DNA from: Oleiagrimonas sp963817755
GTDB taxonomy: Bacteria; Pseudomonadota; Gammaproteobacteria; Xanthomonadales; Rhodanobacteraceae
Direction: 5' to 3'
DNA: 64,000 bases
Assembly (NCBI GenBank): GCA_963817755.1
Contig: CAWFPB010000003.1
Coordinates: 806,001 to 870,000, forward strand
In this document: in pieces, positions 8,232 to 16,174 of the stretch
Numbering within the stretch: the stretch's first letter is position 1
Layout of the letters: every line of letters starts with the position of its first letter
Position numbers and translations under genes: made by a program
The notes under the pieces: generated by a model
Database searches by the model: none
What the model was told of the DNA's origin: nothing
The model's input: the letters and a program-made list of their open reading frames with translations, nothing else

Positions 8232-8849
8232 TCACGACCAGCTGCGGCGCAGGCGGTAGAACCGAGGCCGTGCCTTCCGCACGAAACGTGGCGCACCTGC
8301 CACATCGAAGGCTTCCTCGTCGGTGATCCTCCATCCTGGATAGGCTTGCTCGATCTCCCGACGTCCGATGCCCCGCGGCAAGGGTCCCCTGCGGCCAGGC
8401 GAGAATGCGTACATCAGTAGCGTGGCGTCCCCTGAAGCCACCTCCGTGGCCTCGCGACCCACCGCCCGCACGTCATCGGCTGCCAGGCCATGCACGGCGC
8501 CGAAGTCCAGGAGCAGCCGGAAACCCGAACCGACGCCCGCCGTCGTGAGCGCGGTGATGTTTCCTTCGACGAATCGAATCTCCTCGCCGGCACGGCGCGC
8601 ACGTGCGCGGGCGATGCGCAGCGCCTTCGGCACGATGTCGATGCCGGTGACATCCCACCCGTGTTGCGCCAGGCGAAGGGACCAGAACCCGGTGCCGCAT
8701 CCGATATCGAGCACGCACCCAAGGGGCGGATCCCGACCGCCCTCTTCCCGGTCGAGGAGCGCGAAGGCCTGCTTGCCGATGGGAAGCGATGGCATCCGTT
8801 CCCACGGCGTCAGGCCAACCAGGTACTGGAATTGGTAGAACAGGCTCAT
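8232..8849 (-). CDS. Class I SAM-dependent methyltransferase
   Basis: A 205-residue protein with a Rossmann-like methyltransferase fold. Motif I is VLDIGCGTGFWSLRLAQHG, the acidic end of strand 2 is VTGIDIVPKAL, and a later acidic residue lies in LLLDFGAVHGL. The substrate cannot be read from the sequence; the short length and lack of a lid domain fit small-molecule methyltransferases. It converges on the broken VOC gene with 56 bases between stops. MSLFYQFQY at 8849 is the likely start; ATG 8879 adds ten unconserved residues. Confidence 0.82.
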   Translation of the reverse strand: MSLFYQFQYLVGLTPWERMPSLPIGKQAFALLDREEGGRDPPLGCVLDIGCGTGFWSLRLAQHGWDVTGIDIVPKALRIARARARRAGEEIRFVEGNITALTTAGVGSGFRLLLDFGAVHGLAADDVRAVGREATEVASGDATLLMYAFSPGRRGPLPRGIGRREIEQAYPGWRITDEEAFDVAGAPRFVRKARPRFYRLRRSWS

Positions 8850-8995
8850 GCGGCGTCTCGGCAAGGCCTTCGGATCCATCGACCCAAGTTCACGAACAGG
8901 ATCAGGTTATACGACCATGCCGGCTCGGCCGCAACACACAAGCCACTGAAATGTCGGGACCTTCGTGGAGGGGTCGCCTGTTCGATCAAGGGCGG

Positions 8996-9085
8996 TGGCG
9001 GTGAGGGTGGGATTCGAACCCACGGTAGTATCGCTACTACGCCGGTTTTCAAGACCGGTGCCTTAAACCGCTCGGCCACCTCACC
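8996..9085 (-). tRNA. tRNA-Ser (anticodon UGA)
   Basis: A type II tRNA with a seven-base-pair acceptor stem (GGTGAGG with CCTCACC), an anticodon stem CCGGT/ACCGG around the loop CTTGAAA (anticodon TGA), a long variable arm with stem GTAGTA/TACTAC, a GTGGG/CCCAC T arm, discriminator G and encoded CCA. It reads UCA and, by wobble, other UCN serine codons. The 163-bp repeat array lies immediately upstream in its transcription direction, and serS lies beyond that on the same strand. Confidence 0.97.
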
Positions 9086-9211
9086 GTATTCGCTTGTCCC
9101 GACAAGGCGCGCGTTGCGCGCCCCTACGCCGGTTTGACTCCGGGCATCCTGCCCTTCGCCCTTCGGGCCATCGGCTTGCGCCGATGTTCGCTTCGGCATC
9201 CTGCCTCCGCG
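9049..9211 (-). repeat. 163-bp tandem repeat, unit 1 (includes the 5' half of the intact tRNA-Ser)
   Basis: The first unit starts inside the tRNA. 9049-9085 is the 37-nt 5' half of tRNA-Ser, ending at the last anticodon base. Next come a 38-nt spacer, the 12-nt block CTACGCCGGTTT at 9124-9135, and a 76-nt hairpin-rich insert at 9136-9211. In this unit the 5' half is joined to the real 3' half, giving the functional tRNA. Confidence 0.95.
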
Positions 9212-9374
9212 TCAAGACCGGTGCCTTAAACCGCTCGGCCACCTCACCGTATTCGCTTGTCCCGACAAGGCGCGCGTTGCGCGCCCCTACGCCGGTTTGA
9301 CTCCGGGCATCCTGCCCTTCGCCCTTCGGGCCATCGGCTTGCGCCGATGTTCGCTTCGGCATCCTGCCTCCGCG
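9212..9374 (-). repeat. 163-bp tandem repeat, unit 2, with orphan 5' half of tRNA-Ser
   Basis: The unit begins exactly 163 bases after unit 1 and I see no difference from it in the shared part. 9212-9248 repeats the acceptor 5' strand, D arm, anticodon 5' stem strand and anticodon of tRNA-Ser(UGA), with no 3' half attached. On the minus strand the copy runs straight into the insert at 9136-9211. Confidence 0.95.
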
Positions 9375-9537
9375 TCAAGACCGGTGCCTTAAACCGCTCG
9401 GCCACCTCACCGTATTCGCTTGTCCCGACAAGGCGCGCGTTGCGCGCCCCTACGCCGGTTTGACTCCGGGCATCCTGCCCTGCGCCCTTCGGGCCATCGG
9501 CTGACGCCGATGTTCGCTTCGGCATCCTGCCTCCGCG
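9375..9537 (-). repeat. 163-bp tandem repeat, unit 3, with orphan tRNA-Ser half and three substitutions
   Basis: Another full unit with the 5' tRNA half at 9375-9411. Its insert (9462-9537) differs from the other two at 9482, 9503 and 9504. One change falls in a linker and two in the tetraloop of the central hairpin; no stem base is changed. Confidence 0.95.
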
Positions 9538-9646
9538 TCAAGACCGGTGCCTTAAACCGCTCGGCCACCTCACCGTATTCGCTTGTCCCGACAAGGCGCG
9601 CGTTGCGCGCCCCTACGCCGGTTTGACTCCGGGCATCCTGCCCTTC
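9538..9646 (-). repeat. 163-bp tandem repeat, partial unit 4, with orphan tRNA-Ser half
   Basis: The last copy holds the 5' tRNA half (9538-9574), the spacer with CTACGCCGGTTT and the first part of the insert. Identity ends at about 9646, after which unrelated sequence follows. The array therefore has about 3.7 units. With 9660-9785 it fills the 749-base gap between the tRNA and serS; I see no protein gene there. Confidence 0.92.
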
Positions 9647-9659
9647 CCGTCACCGTCCA

Positions 9660-9785
9660 ACTTGTCCCCTCCCCCTGCGAGCAGGGGGAGGTTGGGAGGG
9701 GGTTGCATCCTACCTTGGGCGCAAGCTGTCAGCACTCCGATGCAACCCCTCCTCGGTCCTCCCCTGCAAGCAGGGGAGGAGGCCT
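9660..9785. repeat. Pair of palindromic intergenic elements downstream of serS
   Basis: Two perfect 11-base-pair hairpins lie at 9668-9691 (CCTCCCCCTGC arm) and 9757-9780 (TCCTCCCCTGC arm). Between them GGAGGGGGTTGCATC and GATGCAACCCCTCC form an inverted repeat, so the whole is two related units in opposite orientation, like a REP/BIME pair. Elements with a CCCCTGC-GCAGGGG core are frequent between Lysobacterales genes. The position just after the serS stop suggests transcript-end processing or partial termination before the tRNA. Confidence 0.75.
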
Positions 9786-9834
9786 GATCCGCACTTCATG
9801 GAACGCGCAGACCGGATGCTACGTTGTCCGGAGC

Positions 9835-11112
9835 TTACTGCAGCCGCTCCAGGCCGCCCATGTACGGGCGCAGTGCCTCGGGCACCTCGATGCTGCCGTC
9901 GGCCTGCTGGTAGTTCTCCATCACCGCGATCAGGCAGCGGCCGATGGCCAGGCCGGAGCCGTTGAGCGTGTGCACCAGCTCGGGCTTGCCGGTCTCGGGA
10001 TTGCGCCAGCGCGCCTGCATGCGGCGGGCCTGGAAGTCGACGCAGTTGGAGCACGAGCTGATCTCGCGATAGGTCTGCTGGCTGGGCAACCACACCTCCA
10101 GGTCGTAGGTCTTGGCGGCGCCGAAACCCATGTCGCCGGTGCACAGCAGCATCTTGCGGTACGGCAGGCCGAGTTTGCGCAACACGGTCTCGGCATGGCC
10201 GGTCAGGGCCTCCAGGGCGTCGTAGGATTGGTCCGGGCGGGTGATCTGGACCAGCTCGACCTTCTCGAACTGGTGCTGCCGGATCATGCCGCGCACGTCC
10301 TTCCCGTAGCTGCCGGCCTCGGCGCGGAAACAGGCCGAATGGGCGGTCATGCACATCGGCAACGCGTCCGCCTCGACGATGGTGTCGCGCACCAGGTTGG
10401 TCAACGGCACTTCGGCGGTGGGAATCAGGTAGCGCTTGCTCTCGCCGACCTGGGTGGCGAACAGGTCTTCCTCGAACTTCGGCAGCTGGCCGGTGCCCTG
10501 CATGGATTCGGGATTGACCAGCACCGGCACGTTGCATTCGGTGTAGCCGTGTTCGGTGGTGTGCAGGTCGATCATGAACTGCGCCAGCGCGCGGTGCAGG
10601 CGCGCCAGGCCGCCGCGCATCACGGTGAAGCGCGCGCCGGACAGCTTGGCGCCGGCCTCGCCGTCCAGCCAGCCGTGGCGCTCGCCCAGCTCGACGTGGT
10701 CCTTCACCTCGAAATCGAACGTGCGCGGCTCGCCCCAGCGCGACTGCTCGACGTTGTCGTTTTCGTCCTTCCCGACCGGCACCGAGTCGTGCGGCAGGTT
10801 GGGCATGCCCAGGGCCAGGTCGGACAGCTTGCCCTGCACTTCGGCCAGGGCCTGCTCGTTGGCCTTCAGCTGGTCGCCCAGGCCGGCGACCTCGGCCAGC
10901 AGCGGCGCGATGTCCTCGCCGGCGGCCTTGGCCTTGCCGATGTTCTTGGAACGCGCGTTGCGCTCGGCCTGCAGTTCCTGGGTACGCGTCTGCAGCTGCT
11001 TGCGCTCGGCCTCCAGGGCCTCCACGGCAGCGGTGTCCAGGTCATAGCCGCGCGTGGTCAGGCGCGCGGCGGTGTCGGCAAGCTGCGTGCGCAGCAGGAC
11101 CGGGTCGAGCAT
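9835..11112 (-). CDS. serS: Seryl-tRNA synthetase
   Basis: A class II synthetase of 425 residues, full length. The N-terminal long helical hairpin (about residues 30-100) that contacts the tRNA-Ser variable arm is present. Motif 2 is recognisable as FRAEAG and IRQHQFEKVEL, and motif 3 as NGSGLAIGR near the C-terminus. It charges all serine tRNAs and also tRNA-Sec. It lies on the same strand as, and 749 bases upstream of, tRNA-Ser(UGA). It is intact although genes on both sides carry frameshifts. Confidence 0.98.
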   Translation of the reverse strand: MLDPVLLRTQLADTAARLTTRGYDLDTAAVEALEAERKQLQTRTQELQAERNARSKNIGKAKAAGEDIAPLLAEVAGLGDQLKANEQALAEVQGKLSDLALGMPNLPHDSVPVGKDENDNVEQSRWGEPRTFDFEVKDHVELGERHGWLDGEAGAKLSGARFTVMRGGLARLHRALAQFMIDLHTTEHGYTECNVPVLVNPESMQGTGQLPKFEEDLFATQVGESKRYLIPTAEVPLTNLVRDTIVEADALPMCMTAHSACFRAEAGSYGKDVRGMIRQHQFEKVELVQITRPDQSYDALEALTGHAETVLRKLGLPYRKMLLCTGDMGFGAAKTYDLEVWLPSQQTYREISSCSNCVDFQARRMQARWRNPETGKPELVHTLNGSGLAIGRCLIAVMENYQQADGSIEVPEALRPYMGGLERLQ

Positions 11113-11185
11113 GGGTCATTCCTTCGGGAAAGGCAGGCGCGTCATTATCGCGGCAGCCCCGGGCCTGCGCAAACGTCGCGGGCGA

Positions 11186-12373
11186 TCAGGAGGTGCGTCG
11201 CCAGCCGCTGCGCACGCGGGTCAGCAGGAGGACCGCACTGCCCGAGCACGCAGCACCGAAGGCAAAGGCGGCAAGCGGGGAGACCGATTGCCAAAGCGCC
11301 CCGAAGGCCAGCGAGGCCGGCAGCAGCATGCCGCCGGCGACCAGGTTGTACCAGCCGAACGCGGTGCCCGCACGCTCGCCGTCCATCAGGTCCGCCACCA
11401 GCGCCTTCTCGGTGCCCTCCAGTGCCGCCGTCACCAGTCCGTAGCCGGCAAACGAAACCCACAGCGCCCAGTTCGCGCCCGGCAGCAGGCCCAGCACCAG
11501 GTAGGCCACGGCGTAGGCGGCCCACGCCGCGCCCAGCACGCGTACCCGGCCGAAGCGGTCCGACAGCGCCGACAGCGGCGTGGAGAACAGCGCGGCCACC
11601 GCCGAATACACCGCCCACATCAGCACCACGCGCTCGGCCCCCGCCCCCAGGTCCTCGGCGCGCAGCAGCAGGAACATGTTGGAGGCGTTGCCCAGGGTGA
11701 ACAGGCCCAGCGCCAGCAGGTAGCGGCGCATCGGCGCGGGCAGCGCGCGCAGGTTCCACTGCGGGGCCTTCGGCCGGGCCGCGACGGCCGGGGTGTCATC
11801 CTTGAGCCGCAGCGCCAGCACCACCACGATCACGGCCGGTACCACCGACCACCAGAACACCTCGCGCAGGCCCATGCCCCGGCCCAGAAGCACCGCAGCG
11901 ACCAACGGACCAATCACCGCGCCGGTGTTGTCCAGCGCCCGGTGCAATCCGAAGGCCAGGCCGCGCTGGTGCGGCGCCACGCTGGCGCCGAGCATGGCGT
12001 CGCGCGGTGCCGAGCGCACGCCCTTGCCCAGCCGGTCCAGCAGCCGCGCGCCGAACACGCCCGGCCAGCTGTGGGCAAAACCGATCAGCGGCCGCGCGAA
12101 GCCGGCCAGCGCATAGCCGCCGATCACCCAGCGGCGCATGTGCCGGGTGCGGTCAGCCAGCACGCCGGCGGCCAGCTTGAGCAGGCTGCTGGCCGCCTCG
12201 ACCACGCCCTCGATGAAACCCAGCGCGCGCGGGCCGGCCATCAGCACCGAGGTCAGGTACAGCGGCACCAGCGGGTAGATCATGTCGCTGGCGCTGTCGT
12301 TGAACAGGCTGATCAGGCCCAGCAGCCAGACGGTCGAAGGAAGGGCCCGCAGCACGGCGAAGGGACGCTTCAT
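11186..12373 (-). CDS. Major facilitator superfamily transporter
   Basis: About 395 residues with roughly twelve hydrophobic segments. The first cytoplasmic loop holds the MFS signature in degenerate form (AGVLADRTRHMRRW) and a second copy lies in SALSDRFGRVRVL. The conserved acidic-aromatic N-terminus LISLFNDSASDMIYPL matches a family of unassigned efflux-like MFS proteins found in many Proteobacteria. The substrate cannot be predicted. ATG 12373 was chosen; ATG 12385, preceded by GGTGG, is an alternative. The frame stays open further upstream without transporter features. Confidence 0.85.
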   Translation of the reverse strand: MKRPFAVLRALPSTVWLLGLISLFNDSASDMIYPLVPLYLTSVLMAGPRALGFIEGVVEAASSLLKLAAGVLADRTRHMRRWVIGGYALAGFARPLIGFAHSWPGVFGARLLDRLGKGVRSAPRDAMLGASVAPHQRGLAFGLHRALDNTGAVIGPLVAAVLLGRGMGLREVFWWSVVPAVIVVVLALRLKDDTPAVAARPKAPQWNLRALPAPMRRYLLALGLFTLGNASNMFLLLRAEDLGAGAERVVLMWAVYSAVAALFSTPLSALSDRFGRVRVLGAAWAAYAVAYLVLGLLPGANWALWVSFAGYGLVTAALEGTEKALVADLMDGERAGTAFGWYNLVAGGMLLPASLAFGALWQSVSPLAAFAFGAACSGSAVLLLTRVRSGWRRTS

Positions 12374-12528
12374 GCGCGCAGGCATCCCCGCCACCGGATC
12401 CGGCGGCATCGCGAAGCAGCATCGGGACGAGACAGCGGAAACGGTCGCTTGCGACATCATCCGGCCATCATGCGCGAGGACGTCGGATCGGGACAAGCTT
12501 CCTGCTAGGGTACGCAGCGAATCCCCGC

Positions 12529-13289
12529 ATGGAACCGCGCGTGAAGATCCTGCTGCTGGCCAGCCTGGCCCTGGCCGCCACCCTGCCCCCGCCGCCGCAA
12601 GCGTGCCCTCACGCTGGGCTTTTCCGGCACGGCGCCCGGGGCCGCCCTGCCCGCCGGCTGGCGTGACTACCGCATGTCGCGCCACAAGCCGGCCGCGCGG
12701 GTCAATGTGGCACAAGGGGCCGAACGGCGACGTGCTGCACATCGACGCCGACCGATCCGCCGGCGCCGTGGCCCGCCACCTGGACCTGCCGGCCGCGACC
12801 ACGCTGCGCTGGCGCTGGAAGGTGAACCACAGCGTGGCCAGGGCCGACATCGCGCACCGCTCGGGCGACGATGCCGCGGCGCGCGTGTACGTGTTCTTCG
12901 CCGTGCCGCGCAAGGATCTGTCCTGGTACCAGCGCATGAAGCTGGACGTGGCCCGGCACGTGCTGGGCCACCCGATGCCCACGGCGGCGATCTGCTACAT
13001 CTGGGACAACCACCACGCGGTCGGCAGCATCGCGCGCAGCCCGTTCTTTTCCGGCGTGCGCACCATCGTGCTCGAGAGCGGCAATGCCAAGGCCGGCACC
13101 TGGCAGGTCGAGCAGCGCGACCTGGCGGCCGATTACCGCGCCGCCTTCGGACGCGCACCACCGCACGTCAGCGGCATCGCGGTGGCCGCCGACACCGACA
13201 ACACGCGCAGCGACGCGCAGGCTTGGTTCGGCGCGCTCACGCTGACCCCCGATGCTTCATCGTCCCACCGGGAAGGCGCGGCCCCGTAG
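12529..13289 (+). pseudogene. DUF3047 family protein, two frameshifts
   Basis: An N-terminal signal-peptide-like segment (ATG 12529 or GTG 12541, KILLLASLALAATL) is in one frame. From about 12602 the sequence continues one frame later (RALTLGFSGTAPGAALPAGW). From about 12705 it shifts again into the long DUF3047 body with LRWRWKVNHSV, AARVYVFFAVPRKD and ICYIWDNHH, ending at TAG 13287-13289. Deleting one base at each junction gives 252 codons plus stop, normal for this secreted family of unknown function. The 3' end faces rarA convergently with ten bases between the stops. Confidence 0.75.
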
Positions 13290-13299
13290 GGCGAGCCGT

Positions 13300-14641
13300 T
13301 CAGCCCTTGCCGCGCGCCTTCTCGCGCGCCGCGCGCAGGGCGTCCAGGCGCTCCTTGACCTTGATCTCCAGGCCGCGCTCGACCGGCTCGTAGAAGTGCG
13401 TGCCCGCGAGCGCATCGGGCAGGCACTGCTGGTCCAGCGCCACGCCGCCCTCGGCGTCGTGGTCGTACTGGTAGCCCTTGCCGTAGCCCAGGCCCTTCAT
13501 GAGTTTGGTCGGCGCGTTGCGCAGGTGCATCGGCACCTCCAGCGTGCCGGTCTCGCCGACCGCGGCGCGGGCCTGGTTGTAGGCCACGTAGGCGGCGTTG
13601 CTCTTGGGCGCGATGGCCAGGTAGATCGCCAGCTGCGCCAGGCCCAGCTCGCCCTCGGGCGTGCCCAGGCGCTCGTAGGTGTCCCAGGCGTCCAGCGCCA
13701 TGCGCCAGGCGCGCGGATCGGCCAGGCCGACGTCCTCGACCGCCATGCGCGTCATGCGCCGCGCCAGGTAGGCGCGGTCGCAGCCGCCGTCGAGCATGCG
13801 CGTGAGCCAGTACACGGCGGCGTCCGGATCGGAGCTGCGCACCGACTTGTGCAGCGCCGAGATCTGGTCGTAGAACTGCTCGCCGCCCTTGTCGAAGCGG
13901 CGCGTGCGGTCGGCCAGCACCTGCTCCAGCGTGGCCGCGTCGATGCGCCCGTCCACGGCCAGTTCGGCGGCGATCTCCAGCAGCGTCAGCGCGCGGCGCA
14001 CGTCGCCGTCGGCGGCCTGCGCGATCAGGTCCAGCGAATCGGTCGTCGACGCTCAGCCCCTGCCCGCCCAGGCCGCGCTCGTCGTCGTCCAGCGCGCGCT
14101 GCAGCGCCTGGACGATGTCCTCGCGCCCGACCGCGTCCATCACGTGCACGCGGCAACGCGAGAGCAACGCCGAATTGAGCTCGAACGAGGGATTCTCGGT
14201 GGTGGCGCCGACGAACAGGATCACGCCCTTCTCGATGTGCGGCAGGAAGGCGTCCTGCTGCGCCTTGTTGAAGCGGTGCACCTCGTCCACGAACAGCACC
14301 GTGCGCACGCCCTGGGCGAAATTCCCCTCGGCCTCGGCCAGCGCCTTGCGCACGTCGGGCAGGCCCGACAGCACCGCGGAGATGGCGCGGAACTCGGCAT
14401 CGGCGTATTTGGCCACCAGCAGCGCCAGCGTGGTCTTGCCGCAGCCAGGCGGACCCCACAGCACCATCGAGTGCACGCGCCCTTCTTCCAGCGCCCGCCG
14501 CAGGGCCGTGCCCGGTCCGACCAGCCGCGGCTGGCCGACGATCTCGTCCAGGCTGCGCGGACGCATGCGCTCGGCCAGCGGCTTGAGCGCCTCCGGCTCG
14601 GCGAACAGCCCGGGTGTGGAGGGGGAGTGATGCTGCTTCAT
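13300..14641 (-). pseudogene. rarA: Replication-associated recombination protein A (AAA+ ATPase), one frameshift
   Basis: The N-terminal part (from ATG 14641) has the RarA/MgsA start region with RMRPRSLDEIVGQPRLVG, Walker A GPPGCGKTT, Walker B LFVDEVHRF and sensor 1 GATTENPSFELN. After LSVDD the frame is lost at about 14041, where one extra base occurs. The second frame then carries RRALTLLEIAAEL to the C-terminal clamp and tetramerisation domain, ending at 13300. Removing the extra base gives 446 codons, the family's normal length. RarA acts at stalled replication forks. In related genomes it lies between lolA and serS, as here. Whether the break is biological is unclear. Confidence 0.85.
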
Positions 14642-14700
14642 GCCGGCATCATAGGGTTTCGGCCGCATCGCTGCATGAGGGGAGCGCGAGCGAGTCCCGG

Positions 14701-15404
14701 TCAGTGCGGGACACCGTCCTGCCGCCCTGCCCCCGAGCGTCCGCCGCGCTGCAGGCGCCGGTAGGCGATGTAGCCGAAGCCGGCCAGCGCCGCCAGCAGC
14801 GCGGGCGCCAGCAAGGTACGCGCGTGCCAGATGCCGAAGGCCAGTGCCCCGGCGAATCCGCCGCCGAGGAAGGCGCCGAACAGCAGCAGGTACAGGCGCG
14901 CGCGCAGGCCGTCCACCGCCAGCCCGCGCAGGCGGTGGCCGAGCAGGATGCCCAGGTCGGTGACGATGCCGGTCATGTGGGTGGTGCGCACCACCGCGCC
15001 GCTGAAGGTGGTGACCATGGCGTTCTGCAGGCCGCTGGCGCCGGCCACCAGCCACAGGCCCACGTTGGCGTGGTCGTGGATCAGCGGGATCGCCGCCAGC
15101 AGCAGCGCCGATTCGACCAGCAAGCGCCACGCCGTAGCGCTGGCCGAGCTGCAGCGAGGTATCGCGCACGATCATGCCGCTGGCCGCGGCACCGAGCAGG
15201 AACGACGCCAGCACGCCGACGAAGCGGACCAGCGCCGCGAGGTTGCCCTCGACCGCGCTGACGCCGACCAGCGTGGTGGTGCCGGTCATGTGGGTGACGG
15301 CCTGGTGGTCGAAGCTCAGGTAGCCGACGGCGTTGACCATGCCCGGCCAGCAACGCCAGCAGCGTGGCGCCGAACCAGACCCAGCGCGGCAGTCGACGGA
15401 TCAT
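14701..15404 (-). pseudogene. DUF1275 (YoaK-type) membrane protein, two frameshifts
   Basis: Three segments in successive frames make one DUF1275 protein. ATG 15404 with RRLPRWVWFGATLLALLAG is followed by a break at about 15341. MVNAVGYLSF with HMTGTTTLVGVSAVEG follows, with a second break at about 15125. LLVESALLLAAIPLIHDHA with TTHMTGIVTDLGILLG then runs to the stop at 14701. Removing one base at each break gives 233 codons plus stop. DUF1275 proteins are six- or seven-helix membrane proteins of unknown function. The paired HMTG motifs before membrane segments are the family hallmark. Confidence 0.78.
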
Positions 15405-15432
15405 GCGTGTCCCCTCGGTCGTTCCGGTGCGC

Positions 15433-16095
15433 TCAGTTCCCGTCCAGCGGATGGACCTCGGGGATGCCGCTCGTGTCGCCGACCACGTCGGCGCCCTTGG
15501 GCGGGGTGAAGTTGAACAGCGAGGCCGGCAACTTCGGGTTGCGTTGCCAGTCGCTGAAGCGGATCACCGACTGGGCGCCCAGATGGTCGGTGAAGCGCAT
15601 CTCGACCAGGCCGTCCTTGCCGAATCCCAGTTCGGCCGACTGGATGTTCTGGCCCTTGTCGCGCGGGCTGAGCTGCATCCACGCCAGGCCGTCGCGCATG
15701 CCTTCCTCGGTGACGATGAACTGTTTGTCCAGACGCGAGGGATCGGTGAGCACGGTCAGCGGGCTGTGCGTCTCGCTCAGGCTCTGGCGGCGCACGGTGA
15801 CCTGCTCCAGGTCCGGATCGTAGGTCCACACGCGGCTGCCGTCGGCGACGATCAGCTGCTTGTAGGGGCTCGTCGTCTGCCAGCGGAACAGGCGCGGTTC
15901 CTGGAGTGCCACGGTGCCGTGCGTGGGCTGACCGCGGCGGCCGTTGACGTCGGTCAGGGTCTGCGTGAACGTGCCACGCAGCGCATGCAGGCCATGGGTG
16001 AAGGCATCCAGCCGGGCGCGCGCGGTGCCGGTGGCCGCGGCCGCCAGCGGGGCCAGGCACAGCAACAAGAGCGACGCGGCAAGTCGGGTTTTCAT
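15433..16095 (-). CDS. lolA: Outer-membrane lipoprotein chaperone LolA
   Basis: A 220-residue periplasmic carrier with a signal peptide ending after LAAAA. The mature part shows the LolA half-barrel signature: FTQTLTDVNGR, the GTVALQEPRLFRWQ strand pair, and ADGSRVWTYDPDLEQVTVRR. LolA takes lipoproteins from LolCDE and delivers them to LolB at the outer membrane. It lies 80 bases after ftsK on the same strand, the conserved ftsK-lolA-rarA order. MKTRLAAS at 16095 is the start that gives a proper signal peptide; ATG 16134 would add 13 residues. Confidence 0.95.
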   Translation of the reverse strand: MKTRLAASLLLLCLAPLAAAATGTARARLDAFTHGLHALRGTFTQTLTDVNGRRGQPTHGTVALQEPRLFRWQTTSPYKQLIVADGSRVWTYDPDLEQVTVRRQSLSETHSPLTVLTDPSRLDKQFIVTEEGMRDGLAWMQLSPRDKGQNIQSAELGFGKDGLVEMRFTDHLGAQSVIRFSDWQRNPKLPASLFNFTPPKGADVVGDTSGIPEVHPLDGN

Positions 16096-16174
16096 GGATC
16101 GCAATCCTTGGGGGTGAAACGCTCGATGACGCACGCAGCGTGACCGACGCGTCTTGAAGCATGGCTGAAGCGGG

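Noticed and set aside
9136..9374. A functional split or intron-bearing tRNA in each repeat.
   Set aside because: After the 12-base continuation the variable arm, T arm and acceptor 3' strand are missing, and the 76-nt insert is too short for a group I intron and has no visible catalytic core.
9094..9626. Repeated 68- and 93-codon frames in the tRNA array (for example with GEVAERFKAP).
   Set aside because: They are translations of tRNA-Ser sequence and spacer. Small frames of this kind recur over serine tRNAs in many genomes and have no ribosome-binding sites.
9049..9646. CRISPR array.
   Set aside because: The unit is 163 bases with nearly identical content throughout; there are no short repeats alternating with unique spacers and no cas gene.
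9583..12508. Long plus-strand frames across serS and the MFS gene.
   Set aside because: They run through the tRNA repeats and antisense to two clear genes. Residue usage is that of a shadow.
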